DNA from: Verrucomicrobiota bacterium
GTDB taxonomy: Bacteria > Verrucomicrobiota > Kiritimatiellia > RFP12 > UBA1067
Assembly (NCBI GenBank): GCA_023269675.1
Contig: JAHFSX010000010.1
Location: 62,001-126,000 of the forward strand
DNA length: 64,000 nt
Reading direction: 5' to 3'
In this document: positions 1-9,038 of the stretch, piece by piece
Layout: every line of letters begins with the position of its first letter
Numbering within the stretch: the stretch's first letter is position 1
Notes under the pieces: model-generated
What the model saw: only the letters and a program-made list of their open reading frames with translations
What the model was told of the DNA's origin: nothing
The model's database searches: none
Made by a program: the position numbers and the translations under genes

Positions 1-616
1 TGGGTTTAGGCCGCGGCGGTAACGGCGGGTGCGCACCCTTCAGCGCAGGGCCTTTTCCGGCGCCGCCGGTCCGCTGTTGTGCGGTCAGCGCGCGTTGCCG
101 TCCGCTCAGCGGGGAGCTTCTCCCGTCGCCGCCATAGCGCGGCTGACCGGGCGCTACACGGCGTTCCCCGCGCGGCGGCACTTCTTCTTCCGCCTCCAAT
201 TCGCCCAGCCGCTCGCGCCTGCGCTGCAAACCATAGAGACCCGCGAAAGCCATCGTCGCCACGCTCACCAGCACCAGCCGGTTCAGGCGGGCACAGGGTA
301 CAGCAACGTCACTCCCCTTTTCTTGCGCACGCGGTTCAGAAAACACCCGGTCGAGGTCCTCCTCGGCGAGTTTGCCGCTGATCCAATCCTGCACACGCTC
401 CGGAGAGAGATTGCGGATCTTATTAACCCTTTTTTCGGCCTCGGCACGCCGAATATCCTCGAGGTGCAAGGACGTGTCCAGGCCAGCGCCGCGCGTCTCG
501 CGGTCGACTCGGGCTTGCACCACACTGGCCGCGTCAACCGCACGTTCTGCCGCACCCCACGCCGCGGCGGCAGCGAGGCCCCAGGCGGCCACGCCTGCAT
601 AAAATCCCGCGCGCAT
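1..616 (-). CDS. Membrane protein of the pilin operon, 3' end outside window
   Basis: An open frame begins with ATG at 616 and continues to the left edge without a stop, so 205 residues are visible and the C-terminus is missing. The start overlaps the stop of the upstream pilin-like gene by one base (TGATG), a sign of translational coupling, and GGAGGGAGG lies just before it. The N-terminus (MRAGFYAGVAAWGLAAAAAWG) is a signal peptide or membrane anchor. A second hydrophobic stretch (LVLVSVATMAFAGLYGL) lies near residue 125, followed by a charged region (RRRERLGELEAEEE) and a Gly/Pro/Arg-rich low-complexity tail. I do not recognise a family. Position suggests an accessory part of the pseudopilus or secretion machinery encoded upstream. 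Confidence 0.6.
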   Translation of the reverse strand, partial: MRAGFYAGVAAWGLAAAAAWGAAERAVDAASVVQARVDRETRGAGLDTSLHLEDIRRAEAEKRVNKIRNLSPERVQDWISGKLAEEDLDRVFSEPRAQEKGSDVAVPCARLNRLVLVSVATMAFAGLYGLQRRRERLGELEAEEEVPPRGERRVAPGQPRYGGDGRSSPLSGRQRALTAQQRTGGAGKGPALKGAHPPLPPRPKP

Positions 617-2352
617 CAGAGCACCTCCCTCCAGCCGATCACGCGGGGATTAGCGACCGACATCGGCAGATAGATGAAGAAATTGCTCCCGTCCGGGCTG
701 CGCGACCCCAAGCGGATGTCCCAGTTGAAACTCACCGTGGCGTTGAAGACCAGGCCGTCATCGCGGCTCACCACCGCGCCGTTGAACTGGCACGGACCGA
801 GCGTCCCCATGACCGCGTGGTTGTTATAGAGGACCGCATCGATATGGGTAATCTCCCCAGATTGGGCGATCTCCGTGATCTTCAGGTCCCCGATCGCGCT
901 CTCGTAATACGCCCGGTCCTCCGTGCTGCTCGGCTCATATTTCTTTGTCTTTTTGTTGAGCAGGTATTTGACCTTCTGCCCTGAATCCGCCGCCGTGTAG
1001 TTGCCCGAGAACATGGACGGGTACCCGATGGACGCGTCGGTGGGATCACTGGAGTAAGCCTTTACAAACGGAGGTCCGATAAATTCCTTGACCGCATTCA
1101 TCCACGCCGGATCCTTGTAGTTGCCGATCACAATGTTGCCTTTGGAAACCAGCCCCAACATGTCCTTCCCCGCGTTGTTTTTGACCGTCTGGGCGGGCGA
1201 GGGGTCGGGTTTCGGCCAGACGGGTGCGTTTCCGTAGGTGACATTACCGACAACATGGATGTTCCGTCCCGCGTAGATCACGCCCTGCCCCCTGACGGTC
1301 CCCTTGATGATCACGTCGCCTTCAATCACCACCGGACCAGAGATCTCGATGGGCGCGGCCGTCCCGTCCAGCACGATGCTCCCTTTGTCGGCCCCGGTCG
1401 CCAAACCCGAAGGCCCGTTCCCGTTGAAGCAGCCGCTCACCAGGGTCACGCCGTTCTGTTTGATCGTGCCCCCCGTGTTATTGGCCACCATGCGATACCA
1501 TTCCAGATCGCCGAGGTAAGGCATTTCCAGCTCCTCCTGATGCGAGTACACCCGTGTTGACTCAGCGGCATCATACCCCTGTAACCATACACCGGCGCCG
1601 TCCGAGGCCGGGCTGGTCGGCCGGGTCCGCAGGCCCGCGTAGTCCCAATAATCGTCGCGCGACATGAACCGCGGGGCGCCAATAACCAATCCCGAAGCCC
1701 CCAACTCGGTGTTCGGCGCCGCATAGGCGAAGCCGTTGATGTAGGCGATGCCGTCCAGCAACAGGTCGCCGTTGGCCCGGACATCCCCGTTCGCCACAAC
1801 GCCATTACCCCTGAACCAGCCGTAATTGTTCATAAAATAAGCATGGTCGAATACGGATGACCGCCGGAGCGCATACTCGACCGTCTCCTCTATCATTTTC
1901 GAAACCTCGACGCCGGCCGCCGAGTCCCCCGTCGCCGTAGCTTGCAGCGTGACGTGGGCGTATTGAAACGGCTCTCCGACAGGGGGCCGCTCGACCCCTT
2001 GGATCGTGACGGTCACCCGGCACCCATTCACGCTTCTGTCACGCATCAGCGTGCAGGCATACCCCCCCACGCCGATGCCCTGCGCGGTATGGGTGTTAAA
2101 CCACGACAGCACATCCCACGACGAAGGATACGCGTGATAATAGGTCTTAAAGGCTTGCTGGATATCGACCTTGGTCTGATCCAACGCGCTCTGCGAGGCG
2201 AGCCGGCATTGGGAGGCCGTGATGTACACCCCCGTCACCCGCGTGCCGTACAGCACGTAGTTAAGCATGCCGCCCGCGATGATGGCCACCACCAGGATAC
2301 ACGCAACGACAATCGGCAGAACAAAACCTGTCCGCGAAGCCCCGGAACGCAT
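616..2352 (-). CDS. Large PilX/GspK-like pilin-related protein with beta-helix-like passenger
   Basis: Protein of 578 residues. The N-terminus reads SRTGFVLPIVVACILVV, a prepilin-like cleavage motif (G|F) followed by one hydrophobic helix; the usual Glu5 of major pilins is absent, as in PilX- or GspK-type minor components. The region around residues 330-400 has short repeated strands of Gly and hydrophobic residues (for example GDVIIKGTVRGQGVIYAGRN) resembling a bactofilin or polymer-forming beta-helix. ATG at 2352 is preferred to the GTG two codons earlier because AGGAGG lies 5 bases before it. It sits 9 bp after one pilin-like gene and overlaps the next gene by one base. Probably an exported minor pseudopilin or surface protein; the exact role is unknown. 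Confidence 0.7.
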   Translation of the reverse strand: MRSGASRTGFVLPIVVACILVVAIIAGGMLNYVLYGTRVTGVYITASQCRLASQSALDQTKVDIQQAFKTYYHAYPSSWDVLSWFNTHTAQGIGVGGYACTLMRDRSVNGCRVTVTIQGVERPPVGEPFQYAHVTLQATATGDSAAGVEVSKMIEETVEYALRRSSVFDHAYFMNNYGWFRGNGVVANGDVRANGDLLLDGIAYINGFAYAAPNTELGASGLVIGAPRFMSRDDYWDYAGLRTRPTSPASDGAGVWLQGYDAAESTRVYSHQEELEMPYLGDLEWYRMVANNTGGTIKQNGVTLVSGCFNGNGPSGLATGADKGSIVLDGTAAPIEISGPVVIEGDVIIKGTVRGQGVIYAGRNIHVVGNVTYGNAPVWPKPDPSPAQTVKNNAGKDMLGLVSKGNIVIGNYKDPAWMNAVKEFIGPPFVKAYSSDPTDASIGYPSMFSGNYTAADSGQKVKYLLNKKTKKYEPSSTEDRAYYESAIGDLKITEIAQSGEITHIDAVLYNNHAVMGTLGPCQFNGAVVSRDDGLVFNATVSFNWDIRLGSRSPDGSNFFIYLPMSVANPRVIGWREVL

Positions 2353-2361
2353 ACCCACCTC

Positions 2362-2898
2362 CTATTCGTTCATGATTTGAGCTTTAACCTGGTTGCGTTG
2401 CACATATCTGCGGTTGGCGATCGCGATGGCCACGTCCAGATCGATATTGATCGTGCCGTTCGTCATCACCAAGCTGAACACGTTGGTGCTCTGCAACACC
2501 ATGGTTCCGCACTCCAGCCACCTTTCCGACCTGATCAAATCGGCGCCGAGCCGTTTCTCCTCGTTCAACACCACCCGGTTCTTCGCTCCCTTTACCGGCA
2601 TGAAACTGATGCCTGTGCCCTGGTTCTCAATCCCATTCACCAGCGACAGATCGGTCTGGCGCGCGTTCATCAGTCCGCCATCGTCATTGATGCTAAACAA
2701 CAGCTTCTCCCGCAACATCCGCGACTGCAGCGACAGCTCGATGTCCGCAAAGGTCGACTCGAACATGCGCTGGGCAGAAACCAGCGCCATGCCGACCTGA
2801 GACATCACCAACGTGGTGAGCGCCGACGCGACCATCAGTTCGGTCAGCGTAAAACCGCGCCGGCCGCGCCCGCCAGCCAATGCGTTGAGCTTTCTCAT
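2362..2898 (-). CDS. Prepilin-type N-terminal cleavage/methylation protein
   Basis: Protein of 178 residues with a textbook type III signal: GRRGFTLTELMVASAL at residues 12-27, cleaved after Gly15 by a prepilin peptidase, with Glu at mature position 5. The rest is a GspJ/PilW-like globular domain with no further recognisable motif. The ribosome site GAGGTGAG lies before ATG 2898 and overlaps the stop of the upstream gene, so the pilin genes are translationally linked. It should be inserted in the inner membrane and assembled into a pseudopilus. No prepilin peptidase or secretion ATPase is in this window. Confidence 0.8.
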   Translation of the reverse strand: MRKLNALAGGRGRRGFTLTELMVASALTTLVMSQVGMALVSAQRMFESTFADIELSLQSRMLREKLLFSINDDGGLMNARQTDLSLVNGIENQGTGISFMPVKGAKNRVVLNEEKRLGADLIRSERWLECGTMVLQSTNVFSLVMTNGTINIDLDVAIAIANRRYVQRNQVKAQIMNE

Positions 2899-2906
2899 AA
2901 CTCACC

Positions 2907-3419
2907 TCAGTTCATGCCGCGGAACAGGTTCCTCTCGGACAGGCACCGTTCGATCACATAATCCTTGGGCAACATGACAGGATCTGCGCCGGGCACCGGC
3001 CACTGCACATTGGTTGAAATGATCCACTTTTTGGCAGGGCTCCCGACCGGCTTGACTGCCCAATACAGGGCGGCCCTCCTGTCGCCGTACCAGACAGAGC
3101 TGGTCTCTTTAGGCACGTTTTCCCACGTTGCGAAATCATCTCCCGCGCGATTGAAGCGCTTCTCGAACCACGCGGTCTGCTCGTTGAAAATCCTCCATGC
3201 GGCATCATAGGCGATCGCGTCCGCAGACAACCGCCACTTGACGTTCGACGCCATCCTCTGGCACACCGAAAGGGTCTCCAGCAACGTCAGGAAAAGGAGC
3301 AGCGAAATCGTCGACGCAAACATCACCTCGACCAGCGTAAAACCGCCTTTCAGCGACCGTGCCGCCGGCCCCGCCATCCTTCCCTTTTTGCGCCTGCGCT
3401 CCTTCATGGTGGCTTTCAT
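2907..3419 (-). CDS. Prepilin-type N-terminal cleavage/methylation protein
   Basis: First visible gene of the pilin operon, 170 residues. A basic leader (KERRRKKGR) is followed by the prepilin motif GGFTLVEVMFAS at residues 25-36, with cleavage expected after Gly26 and Glu at mature position 5. An open frame extends 24 codons further upstream, but ATG 3419 has AAAGGA seven bases before it, while the longer form lacks a good site and would put extra residues before the leader. The globular part resembles GspI/GspJ-type minor pseudopilins only in size. It is co-oriented with three downstream genes of the same kind. Confidence 0.8.
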   Translation of the reverse strand: MKATMKERRRKKGRMAGPAARSLKGGFTLVEVMFASTISLLLFLTLLETLSVCQRMASNVKWRLSADAIAYDAAWRIFNEQTAWFEKRFNRAGDDFATWENVPKETSSVWYGDRRAALYWAVKPVGSPAKKWIISTNVQWPVPGADPVMLPKDYVIERCLSERNLFRGMN

Positions 3420-3891
3420 AACGTTCCTTTCAACGGGACGTCGCGTCGGTCCTGCCCGGCCTATAAGAAAGTGAAACGTAAGCCCAAGCAAAGGTCAAAC
3501 GCCTGCTTGCCTCACTGTCATAATCAGAATCGGGGCCCGTTCAGCCACTCGATGCCGGTCAAAGACTCGTCTATTGTTCATTTCAAGAACCGCCCCCCCC
3601 TGCACGAACGGGAACGGACACCGCGTCAAACAGGGACGCCCGCTCCTCGGCACGCCTCCAGGGGACACTCTTACGGGAGATATTAGACACCCCCAGAGGG
3701 CAAAAAACAATCGGGGGCAAACCTGATTGTTTTCTAATCGTTATTACGATCCGTATCTATCTACAAAGCCCAAAGCCGAAGTAAGTTTAACGCTGAAGGC
3801 CCAATACGAGCAGATCGCTGAGAGCTGTAAGTCTTTTCACAGGTTACGGTTATGATATTTGTGCCGGAAGGCTAAGAATACCGCACTTGAT
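3420..3891. other. 472-bp spacer between pilin operon and cbiM
   Basis: No convincing gene. The spacer should hold the promoter of the pilin operon (minus strand) and the 3' end of the cbiM transcript. One hairpin followed by a T-run is annotated separately. A TAATAT box at about 3680 (minus strand) could be a -10 element, but its -35 partner is poor. Confidence 0.5.
3702..3735 (-). terminator. Hairpin with T-run, probable cbiM terminator
   Basis: On the minus strand a 9-bp stem AAAACAATC/GATTGTTTT encloses a 12-base loop and continues as a run of six T. It lies about 160 bases beyond the cbiM stop in the direction of transcription. The AT-rich stem is weaker than a standard GC-rich terminator. 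Confidence 0.5.
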
Positions 3892-4842
3892 TCAAAGCCG
3901 GGAAGGAGGCCGCGGTCCCGACTTGCGGAAGCGTTTGAAAAGAGCCCAGAACAGCAGAACCAGCGCCGCCACGCCGACCGCGCCGGCCAAGGCCGTCGCC
4001 ACGCCCGCGCGGCCGATTCCCGGCACCGAGTAACCCGGCAGCGGCGCGGACACCGTCGGAACCCCAGGCGCCCGTGCGGCAAGCCCCAGCCGCTCCGCCA
4101 CCGACTCCAGACCGTCCGGCCAGGAACAGGCGAACGGCGCGACGAACAGCACCAGCGCGAAAGAGACCAGCAGCGCCAAAGCGAAGCCCGTGCGCGCGTC
4201 GAGACGCGTCAGGTCTGAAGGCTCCCACACACTCTCGCCCGACAGCACCGCCCGCACGACCAGAGTCGTGATGACCGCCTCCACCGCGCCGATCAGCGCG
4301 TGGATGCCCACCATCGCGGGCACCACCACCCGGAAGGCCGCCGTCCCGGAGAAGGCCAATTCCAGCGCACAGAACCCCGCCGCCAGCACCGTCGAAGACC
4401 AGGCGGCCACCGCCGTGGCCGCCAACAGACTTCGGCGCGACGGACCGGCCAACCGCTGCAGACCGCGGAACACGGCATATCCCGCGCACGGGGCCACCAC
4501 GGCCATGTTGAACAGGTTGGCACCCAACGCGGTCACACCCCCGTCCGCGAAAAGGAAACACTGCAGGATGAGCACCGCGCACATCACCACCACCGCCGGC
4601 CCGGGCCCCAACAGGATCGCCGCCAACGCTCCGCCGGTCAGATGACCCGATGCCCCCGCCACCACCGGAAAATTCAACATCTGCGCCGCGAAAATGAAAG
4701 CCGACGCCAACCCCAGCAACGGCATTTTGCGCGGCGGCAGCGAACGTTTCACTTCGCGCAACGCCAACGCCACGCCCGTCACAGCCAGTCCGGCGGTCAC
4801 CGCCGAGGTCTTAAGGTCGAGAAATCCGTCTGAAATATGCAT
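3892..4842 (-). CDS. cbiM: CbiM-type energy-coupling factor transporter component (cobalt/nickel)
   Basis: Protein of 316 residues starting MHISDGFLD. The conserved MHIxDG N-terminus carries the metal-binding His2 of CbiM/NikM proteins, so the start is secure. About eight membrane helices follow, including the family segments GASGHLTGGALAAILLGP and FADGGVTALGANLFNMA. After residue ~220 there is an extra part with a central PDGLESVAERLGL motif, the signature of CbiN/PDGLE domains, so this is a fused CbiM-CbiN-like substrate module. It should take up Co2+ or Ni2+ together with CbiQ and CbiO. Neither partner is encoded in this window, so it either uses subunits encoded elsewhere or works alone. 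GGGTAGGGG precedes the start. Confidence 0.88.
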   Translation of the reverse strand: MHISDGFLDLKTSAVTAGLAVTGVALALREVKRSLPPRKMPLLGLASAFIFAAQMLNFPVVAGASGHLTGGALAAILLGPGPAVVVMCAVLILQCFLFADGGVTALGANLFNMAVVAPCAGYAVFRGLQRLAGPSRRSLLAATAVAAWSSTVLAAGFCALELAFSGTAAFRVVVPAMVGIHALIGAVEAVITTLVVRAVLSGESVWEPSDLTRLDARTGFALALLVSFALVLFVAPFACSWPDGLESVAERLGLAARAPGVPTVSAPLPGYSVPGIGRAGVATALAGAVGVAALVLLFWALFKRFRKSGPRPPSRL

Positions 4843-4860
4843 AACCCCTACCCCGCGGCC

Positions 4861-4951
4861 AGTCGAGGCCCGACTGATTTTATCCGGAAGGACTGGCGCT
4901 CACGCGCCTCCGCTGCCCGGCCCGGGCGACCGTGGCACGATGTGCCCGCCC
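4861..4951 (-). promoter_or_regulatory. Structured leader upstream of cbiM
   Basis: Three hairpins lie in series in the 19-109 bases before the cbiM start: AGTCG/CGACT (4861-4875), GGCGC-TCAC-GCGCC (4895-4908), and a compound stem GGGCG plus GGCAC pairing with GTGCC plus CGCCC (4924-4951). The arrangement fits a cis-regulatory leader of a metal transporter. I do not see the conserved cobalamin riboswitch box. The compound stem could instead terminate transcription from the GH78 gene that ends at 5002. Confidence 0.35.
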
Positions 4952-5001
4952 TGCCACCCAGACGCGAAACCCTTTCCCGGAACATGATCTCGCTGAGGAT
5001 C

Positions 5002-7410
5002 TCACTCCCGGACGGCTTTAATCGGCAGGCGCGCGGTGTCGACTTTCACGTCAAAGCCCTCCGGGGCGGCGACGCGGTAAAAGAAGGTGTTGTCCGCTTT
5101 GCGCCAGCTCACCTTCAGCTCGCTGTCGCCCACGGGCATCGAGCCCGCGCAGGTCTGCAGCGGCACATCGGCGAAACCGATCAGAACCTTCTTGTTGACC
5201 GTGTCGATGGAGCGGATGCCCAGCACGTCCCGGTACATGAGCCGCTCCACATGGCTCGCGAAGCCGTGGCAGCAGCTCGCCTGGGTGGTGTCATGCTCCC
5301 ACAGCGTGCCGGTCGTGTCCGCCATCTTGAGGAAGTAGCCTTTGGTCTCGTCCAGGATCTGCGCGGTCAAGCCCTGCCGCGAAAGCAGCTCTAGCCTCAG
5401 ATAGTTGCCGATAAAGGCGTTGGCGAAATAAATCTCCGGATGCTTCTTGTTTTGGTGACGCTCCGGACCGAAATCGGCGCGCAGCGTCTCCCACAGCGCG
5501 GCGTGGGTCTGCGGCGTGGCGGTGTGGAAAAAGAAGGCGTAATACTGGCAGGTCTCGGTGCGCTCGCCGGAGAGCTTGAGGGTGCCGTCCGGCTGCCGCT
5601 TGGCGTTGTCCACGAAGAAAGTGCCGTCGAACGACTGCCTGCGGATGGCCGCGCGCATCGCGTCGGCCTCGATCTGCAGCGCAGGCAAGGCATACATCCG
5701 CGCCACGCACGCGAGCACCTCGGCGTAAGTCATGTTGGAGGGATAGTTCACGTCCTGCACCAGCTTGTTGGCTTGCGACCATTCGACGAACACCCAACCG
5801 GGCAGCTTTTCGAGCAGGCCGTCGCTGTTCTTGAAGGGTTTAAAATAATCCAGCAGCGCCAGCACGCGCGGCCTGAGCGCGTCCACGGTCGCGCGGTCTC
5901 CGCTGCGCTGCAGGTACTCGTCAAGCTGGATCACGAACCACATGGCCCAGTTGGGAATGAAGACGCCGTCGTTGTGGTCCGCCGGGTAGCACATCGGCAG
6001 CATGCCGTCAGGCAAATGCTCGAACTTCGGCGGCAGCAGGAAGTTCTGGAAGAACATCCGCTCCATGCGCGTGTCGCCGCAGAGGTCGGAAGCCACGCGG
6101 CCGATGAAGAAGCTGTCGCACAGCCAGCCCGCGCGTTCGCGCGACGGGCAGTCGGTGAAGACATCCACCGCGTTCTGCTTGAAGGTCGAGCGCGCCGCCT
6201 CGAAGATGCGGTTGAGCGCCTCGTCGGAAGCGGTGAAGGCGGCCCGCTCGGTGGCAGGATTCACATACTCGCGGAAGTGCAGGTCCGAGACCTCGCAGGC
6301 TGCGCCCGCCGTGATGATCTTGAGATAGCGCAGCGTGTAGGGCTCGAATGCCTCGACGCGATAGGTGCCCGCCGCGGTCAGGTCGTACGTCACCACGTTG
6401 CAGCAGCTCAGCCGCGTCACGCTCACGTCGTCCTTGTCCAAGATCTCGTCGAACACGAAGTAGACGCGCGTCGGCGCGTCGCAGCGCAGCGTCGCGCCGG
6501 GGAAGCCGGAATTGTTCTGTCCGAAGTCGATGATGCGGAACTGGCCGTCCGCCAGCGCGAGGCGGCTCCCCACGTCAAGCGGCTTGTCCGCACGTTCACG
6601 GGTCACCGTTTCCAGACGCTGCACCTCGTAGTACGGAATGGCCGCCAGCTCCCCTTCTGGATACCCCGCCAGTTTCGGGCCGATGTTCTTGATTGTGCGG
6701 TCAGCATGCACCTTCTTGTCGGGGTTCAGCTTCGTTGTCCCCACAGATACCTCACGCTGCGGGCGCCTCACAACGAAGGCCGGGTAAGGCGCCAGCCGCG
6801 GCAGCAGGGCGCGCCCGGGCTGCACAGCCGCGGCCTGGGCCGGGAACGCGCCGCCGGAGCGCCAGGCGTCGGCGCCGGGCGTCAGCCGGTAGACTTCGGA
6901 GAAGGGGCGCTGAAAGCTGTAGCGCTGCACCTTCTGCACGCGGCAGCCGAGCGCCTGCGCCTCGAACGGCGCACCCGCGCCGGCGGTCGAGGCGAGCACG
7001 GTCGTGCCCGCGACCACCTCGGCCTGCAGGAACGAGGGCTGGTCCAGGAAGTAGTAGCTGTTGGCGTTGTAGCCGGCGACTTCGATGGCGATGACGTTCG
7101 GGCCGGGCTTGCAGCGGCCTTTGAGCGGCCACTCGTCCACGCGGTCGAAGCCGTGCGGCCCGCGCGCGGGCCCGTAGCCCAGAAACTCGCCGTTCACGAA
7201 GAGGCGGCAGATGGTCGCGCCGGTCAGCCGCACCACCGCGCCCTCCGCAGCATGGCCGTCCACGGTCGCGCGGAAGCCGGCAAAAACGTTCTTCTCCCGC
7301 TCGCGGCCTTCCAGCCACACCGGCTTCGCGGACACGAACGACACCGTCTCCGCCGCCGCGGCCGCGCACGCGCTCATCCCCAACACCGTCAACAGAACCC
7401 TCATCCGCAT
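5002..7410 (-). CDS. Secreted alpha-L-rhamnosidase-like glycoside hydrolase (GH78 type)
   Basis: Protein of about 802 residues with a signal peptide (MRMRVLLTVLGMSACAAAAA). A beta-sandwich near residues 20-190 carries the NGEFLGYGPARGP type of motif found at the start of GH78 proteins. The (alpha/alpha)6-barrel region starts near 400 and holds DCPSRERAGW at about 420-429, the GH78 hallmark around the catalytic acid. Later segments (WSQANKLVQDVNYPSN, TLWEHD) fit the active-site cleft. It would remove terminal rhamnose or a related sugar from plant or bacterial polysaccharide in the periplasm or outside. ATG 7410 has AGGAGG five bases upstream; the TTG at 7425 lies before that site and is rejected. 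Confidence 0.8.
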   Translation of the reverse strand: MRMRVLLTVLGMSACAAAAAETVSFVSAKPVWLEGREREKNVFAGFRATVDGHAAEGAVVRLTGATICRLFVNGEFLGYGPARGPHGFDRVDEWPLKGRCKPGPNVIAIEVAGYNANSYYFLDQPSFLQAEVVAGTTVLASTAGAGAPFEAQALGCRVQKVQRYSFQRPFSEVYRLTPGADAWRSGGAFPAQAAAVQPGRALLPRLAPYPAFVVRRPQREVSVGTTKLNPDKKVHADRTIKNIGPKLAGYPEGELAAIPYYEVQRLETVTRERADKPLDVGSRLALADGQFRIIDFGQNNSGFPGATLRCDAPTRVYFVFDEILDKDDVSVTRLSCCNVVTYDLTAAGTYRVEAFEPYTLRYLKIITAGAACEVSDLHFREYVNPATERAAFTASDEALNRIFEAARSTFKQNAVDVFTDCPSRERAGWLCDSFFIGRVASDLCGDTRMERMFFQNFLLPPKFEHLPDGMLPMCYPADHNDGVFIPNWAMWFVIQLDEYLQRSGDRATVDALRPRVLALLDYFKPFKNSDGLLEKLPGWVFVEWSQANKLVQDVNYPSNMTYAEVLACVARMYALPALQIEADAMRAAIRRQSFDGTFFVDNAKRQPDGTLKLSGERTETCQYYAFFFHTATPQTHAALWETLRADFGPERHQNKKHPEIYFANAFIGNYLRLELLSRQGLTAQILDETKGYFLKMADTTGTLWEHDTTQASCCHGFASHVERLMYRDVLGIRSIDTVNKKVLIGFADVPLQTCAGSMPVGDSELKVSWRKADNTFFYRVAAPEGFDVKVDTARLPIKAVRE

Positions 7411-7466
7411 AATCGCCTCCTTCAATTTTTGGCCATCTTAAAGTTTCACCCGGGGTAAGTCAACCG

Positions 7467-9038
7467 CTACGGCAGCAGGACGGCCCGGCCCGTGCCCCCG
7501 CGCGGGGTGCTCCTGGGATAATCCGGGTTCGGCTGCTGGTCGGCCACCTTCACGAGACGGAGCTGGGCATCGGACATGGGGACGCTCCGCCCGTCCCGCG
7601 TCACGCGGACATCCGACAGACGGAAGCCGCGCACGGTCACGTCCGCGTCGGGCGAGAAGAGCTCCACCCACGTGGCCGGATCGTCCGGCTTGAATTTATA
7701 GGTGGCGGACATCGGCCCGATCTCCACCAGCTTGAACGCGTCGGCGGGCGCGAAGCGCAACTCCACGTCGCTGATCGTCAGCCCGTCCACATGCGCGGCG
7801 ATCTGGAAGCGGCCCGGCCGGCTGAAGACCAGCTGGCTGAAGTAGAGGTTGCTCAGCGTGCCGACGGGATCGGAAAAGTCCGTGTCGCGGCCCCGCTCCA
7901 GATTCGGCTGGTCGTACGCTTTCACGGTGCGGATGTCCGTCAGCCGGCGGAACACGCACGCGCCGATGTCGCAGGCGAGCCGGCTGCCGTCGGGGAAGCG
8001 CTTCGTGCCGGGCAGCAGTCGGATCTCCGCCGTGCCGTCGGGAAGCGGACTGGCGGCCTCCGCCGGGGCGCGGCCGGAGCCGGCCACGTCCTCGACCAGC
8101 AGGTGGTGGATCGGACCGTAGCTGGGCGCGTAGTTGGCCCACTCCCAGGCGTTGAGAGCGACGAAGTCGTCGTGCGTGACGCCCCGCACGCCGCGGACGA
8201 CGCCGTACGACGCCGGGCCGTTCACGTGGACGCCGTCGCGGCCGTGGTCTTCGAAGGCCACGTTCTCGACGAGGAAGTCGCGGCTGGCGCTGATGTGGAC
8301 GCCGAAGGCGCGCGACTGTCGGACGGTGAGGTTGCGCACCACGGCGCCGCACACGTTGTTCAGCAGGATCACGCCGTGGCAGCCCGGCACGTCGTTCAGC
8401 CGGGCGGAGCGTCCGCGGGTGTTGCCGTTCGGCTGGCTGCGTCCCGTCGCCAGCGTGGTCCAGACCCCGCCTTCGATGACGATGTCGCGGTCCGGCGCGA
8501 TGTCGGTCGGCGCGGGGCCGGTCTGCGAGCCGACGATGTGTTCGTTGCGGATCAGGCAGGTGTTGACGCCGGGCAGGAGGCGGATTTCCGCCGCGGCGTC
8601 GGCGGTGAGCGACTGGCCCGACTTGAGCACGAGCGGCGCGTCGAGGTAGTAAGGCTGGCCGCGGCCAGGGAGCGTGACCGTGTTGTGCCGGTCGAGCGCG
8701 GCTTGAATCGCGGCCGTCCAGACCTCGCCGGTCACCGCGCGCGGCTGGGGGTTTCCCGCCGCGTCGGGCCAGAGTTCCATCCAGTGACCGATGCGGACCC
8801 GATCCCGGAAGGCCTCGAGCGCGGCGGCACCGCTCCGCGCCTGCGCCCGGGCCGCGAACGCGGCTTCCGTGCCGCGGCTGACGTGTTCCTTGATCACGCA
8901 GGCCAAAGCGTCACCGCCCGCGGCCAAGTCGTGTCTGGGCGTTTCCGCCCGTGTCGGACACGCCGCGAGTCCGGCGAAGAAAACACACCATGACCCACAC
9001 CCCAGAACAAACCGCCGCGCCATCTTTCCGGTTGTCAT
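7467..9038 (-). CDS. Secreted right-handed beta-helix protein (pectin lyase-like fold)
   Basis: Protein of 523 residues with a signal peptide ending near AETPRHD. From residue ~110 it has the layout of a parallel beta-helix: LDAPLVLKSGQSLTAD, then repeated strands such as GVILLNNVCGAVVRNLTVRQ and FLVENVAFEDHGRDGVHVNG, typical of GH28/PbH1 polysaccharidase-like proteins. The DHGRDGVHV segment is in the position where GH28 enzymes carry acidic residues, but a full catalytic triad is not evident, so the substrate and even hydrolase activity are uncertain. AGGGGGG precedes the start. It lies 56 bp upstream of the GH78-like gene on the same strand, and the two probably form a polysaccharide-use operon. 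Confidence 0.65.
   Translation of the reverse strand: MTTGKMARRFVLGCGSWCVFFAGLAACPTRAETPRHDLAAGGDALACVIKEHVSRGTEAAFAARAQARSGAAALEAFRDRVRIGHWMELWPDAAGNPQPRAVTGEVWTAAIQAALDRHNTVTLPGRGQPYYLDAPLVLKSGQSLTADAAAEIRLLPGVNTCLIRNEHIVGSQTGPAPTDIAPDRDIVIEGGVWTTLATGRSQPNGNTRGRSARLNDVPGCHGVILLNNVCGAVVRNLTVRQSRAFGVHISASRDFLVENVAFEDHGRDGVHVNGPASYGVVRGVRGVTHDDFVALNAWEWANYAPSYGPIHHLLVEDVAGSGRAPAEAASPLPDGTAEIRLLPGTKRFPDGSRLACDIGACVFRRLTDIRTVKAYDQPNLERGRDTDFSDPVGTLSNLYFSQLVFSRPGRFQIAAHVDGLTISDVELRFAPADAFKLVEIGPMSATYKFKPDDPATWVELFSPDADVTVRGFRLSDVRVTRDGRSVPMSDAQLRLVKVADQQPNPDYPRSTPRGGTGRAVLLP

Noticed and set aside
3480-3560. tRNA-Ser-like D-arm sequence on the minus strand
   Set aside because: No acceptor stem, anticodon arm or T-loop consensus can be completed around it.
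3495-3710. 71-residue minus-strand ORF in the cbiM-pilin spacer
   Set aside because: It uses a non-ATG start inside a hairpin, has no ribosome site and no recognisable protein pattern.
4861-5001. Cobalamin riboswitch before cbiM
   Set aside because: I cannot find the conserved B12 box or the expected core around it; only generic hairpins are present. An Rfam scan could overturn this.
7411-7425. TTG start for the GH78-like gene
   Set aside because: The AGGAGG ribosome site lies between this TTG and the ATG at 7410, so the TTG cannot use it.
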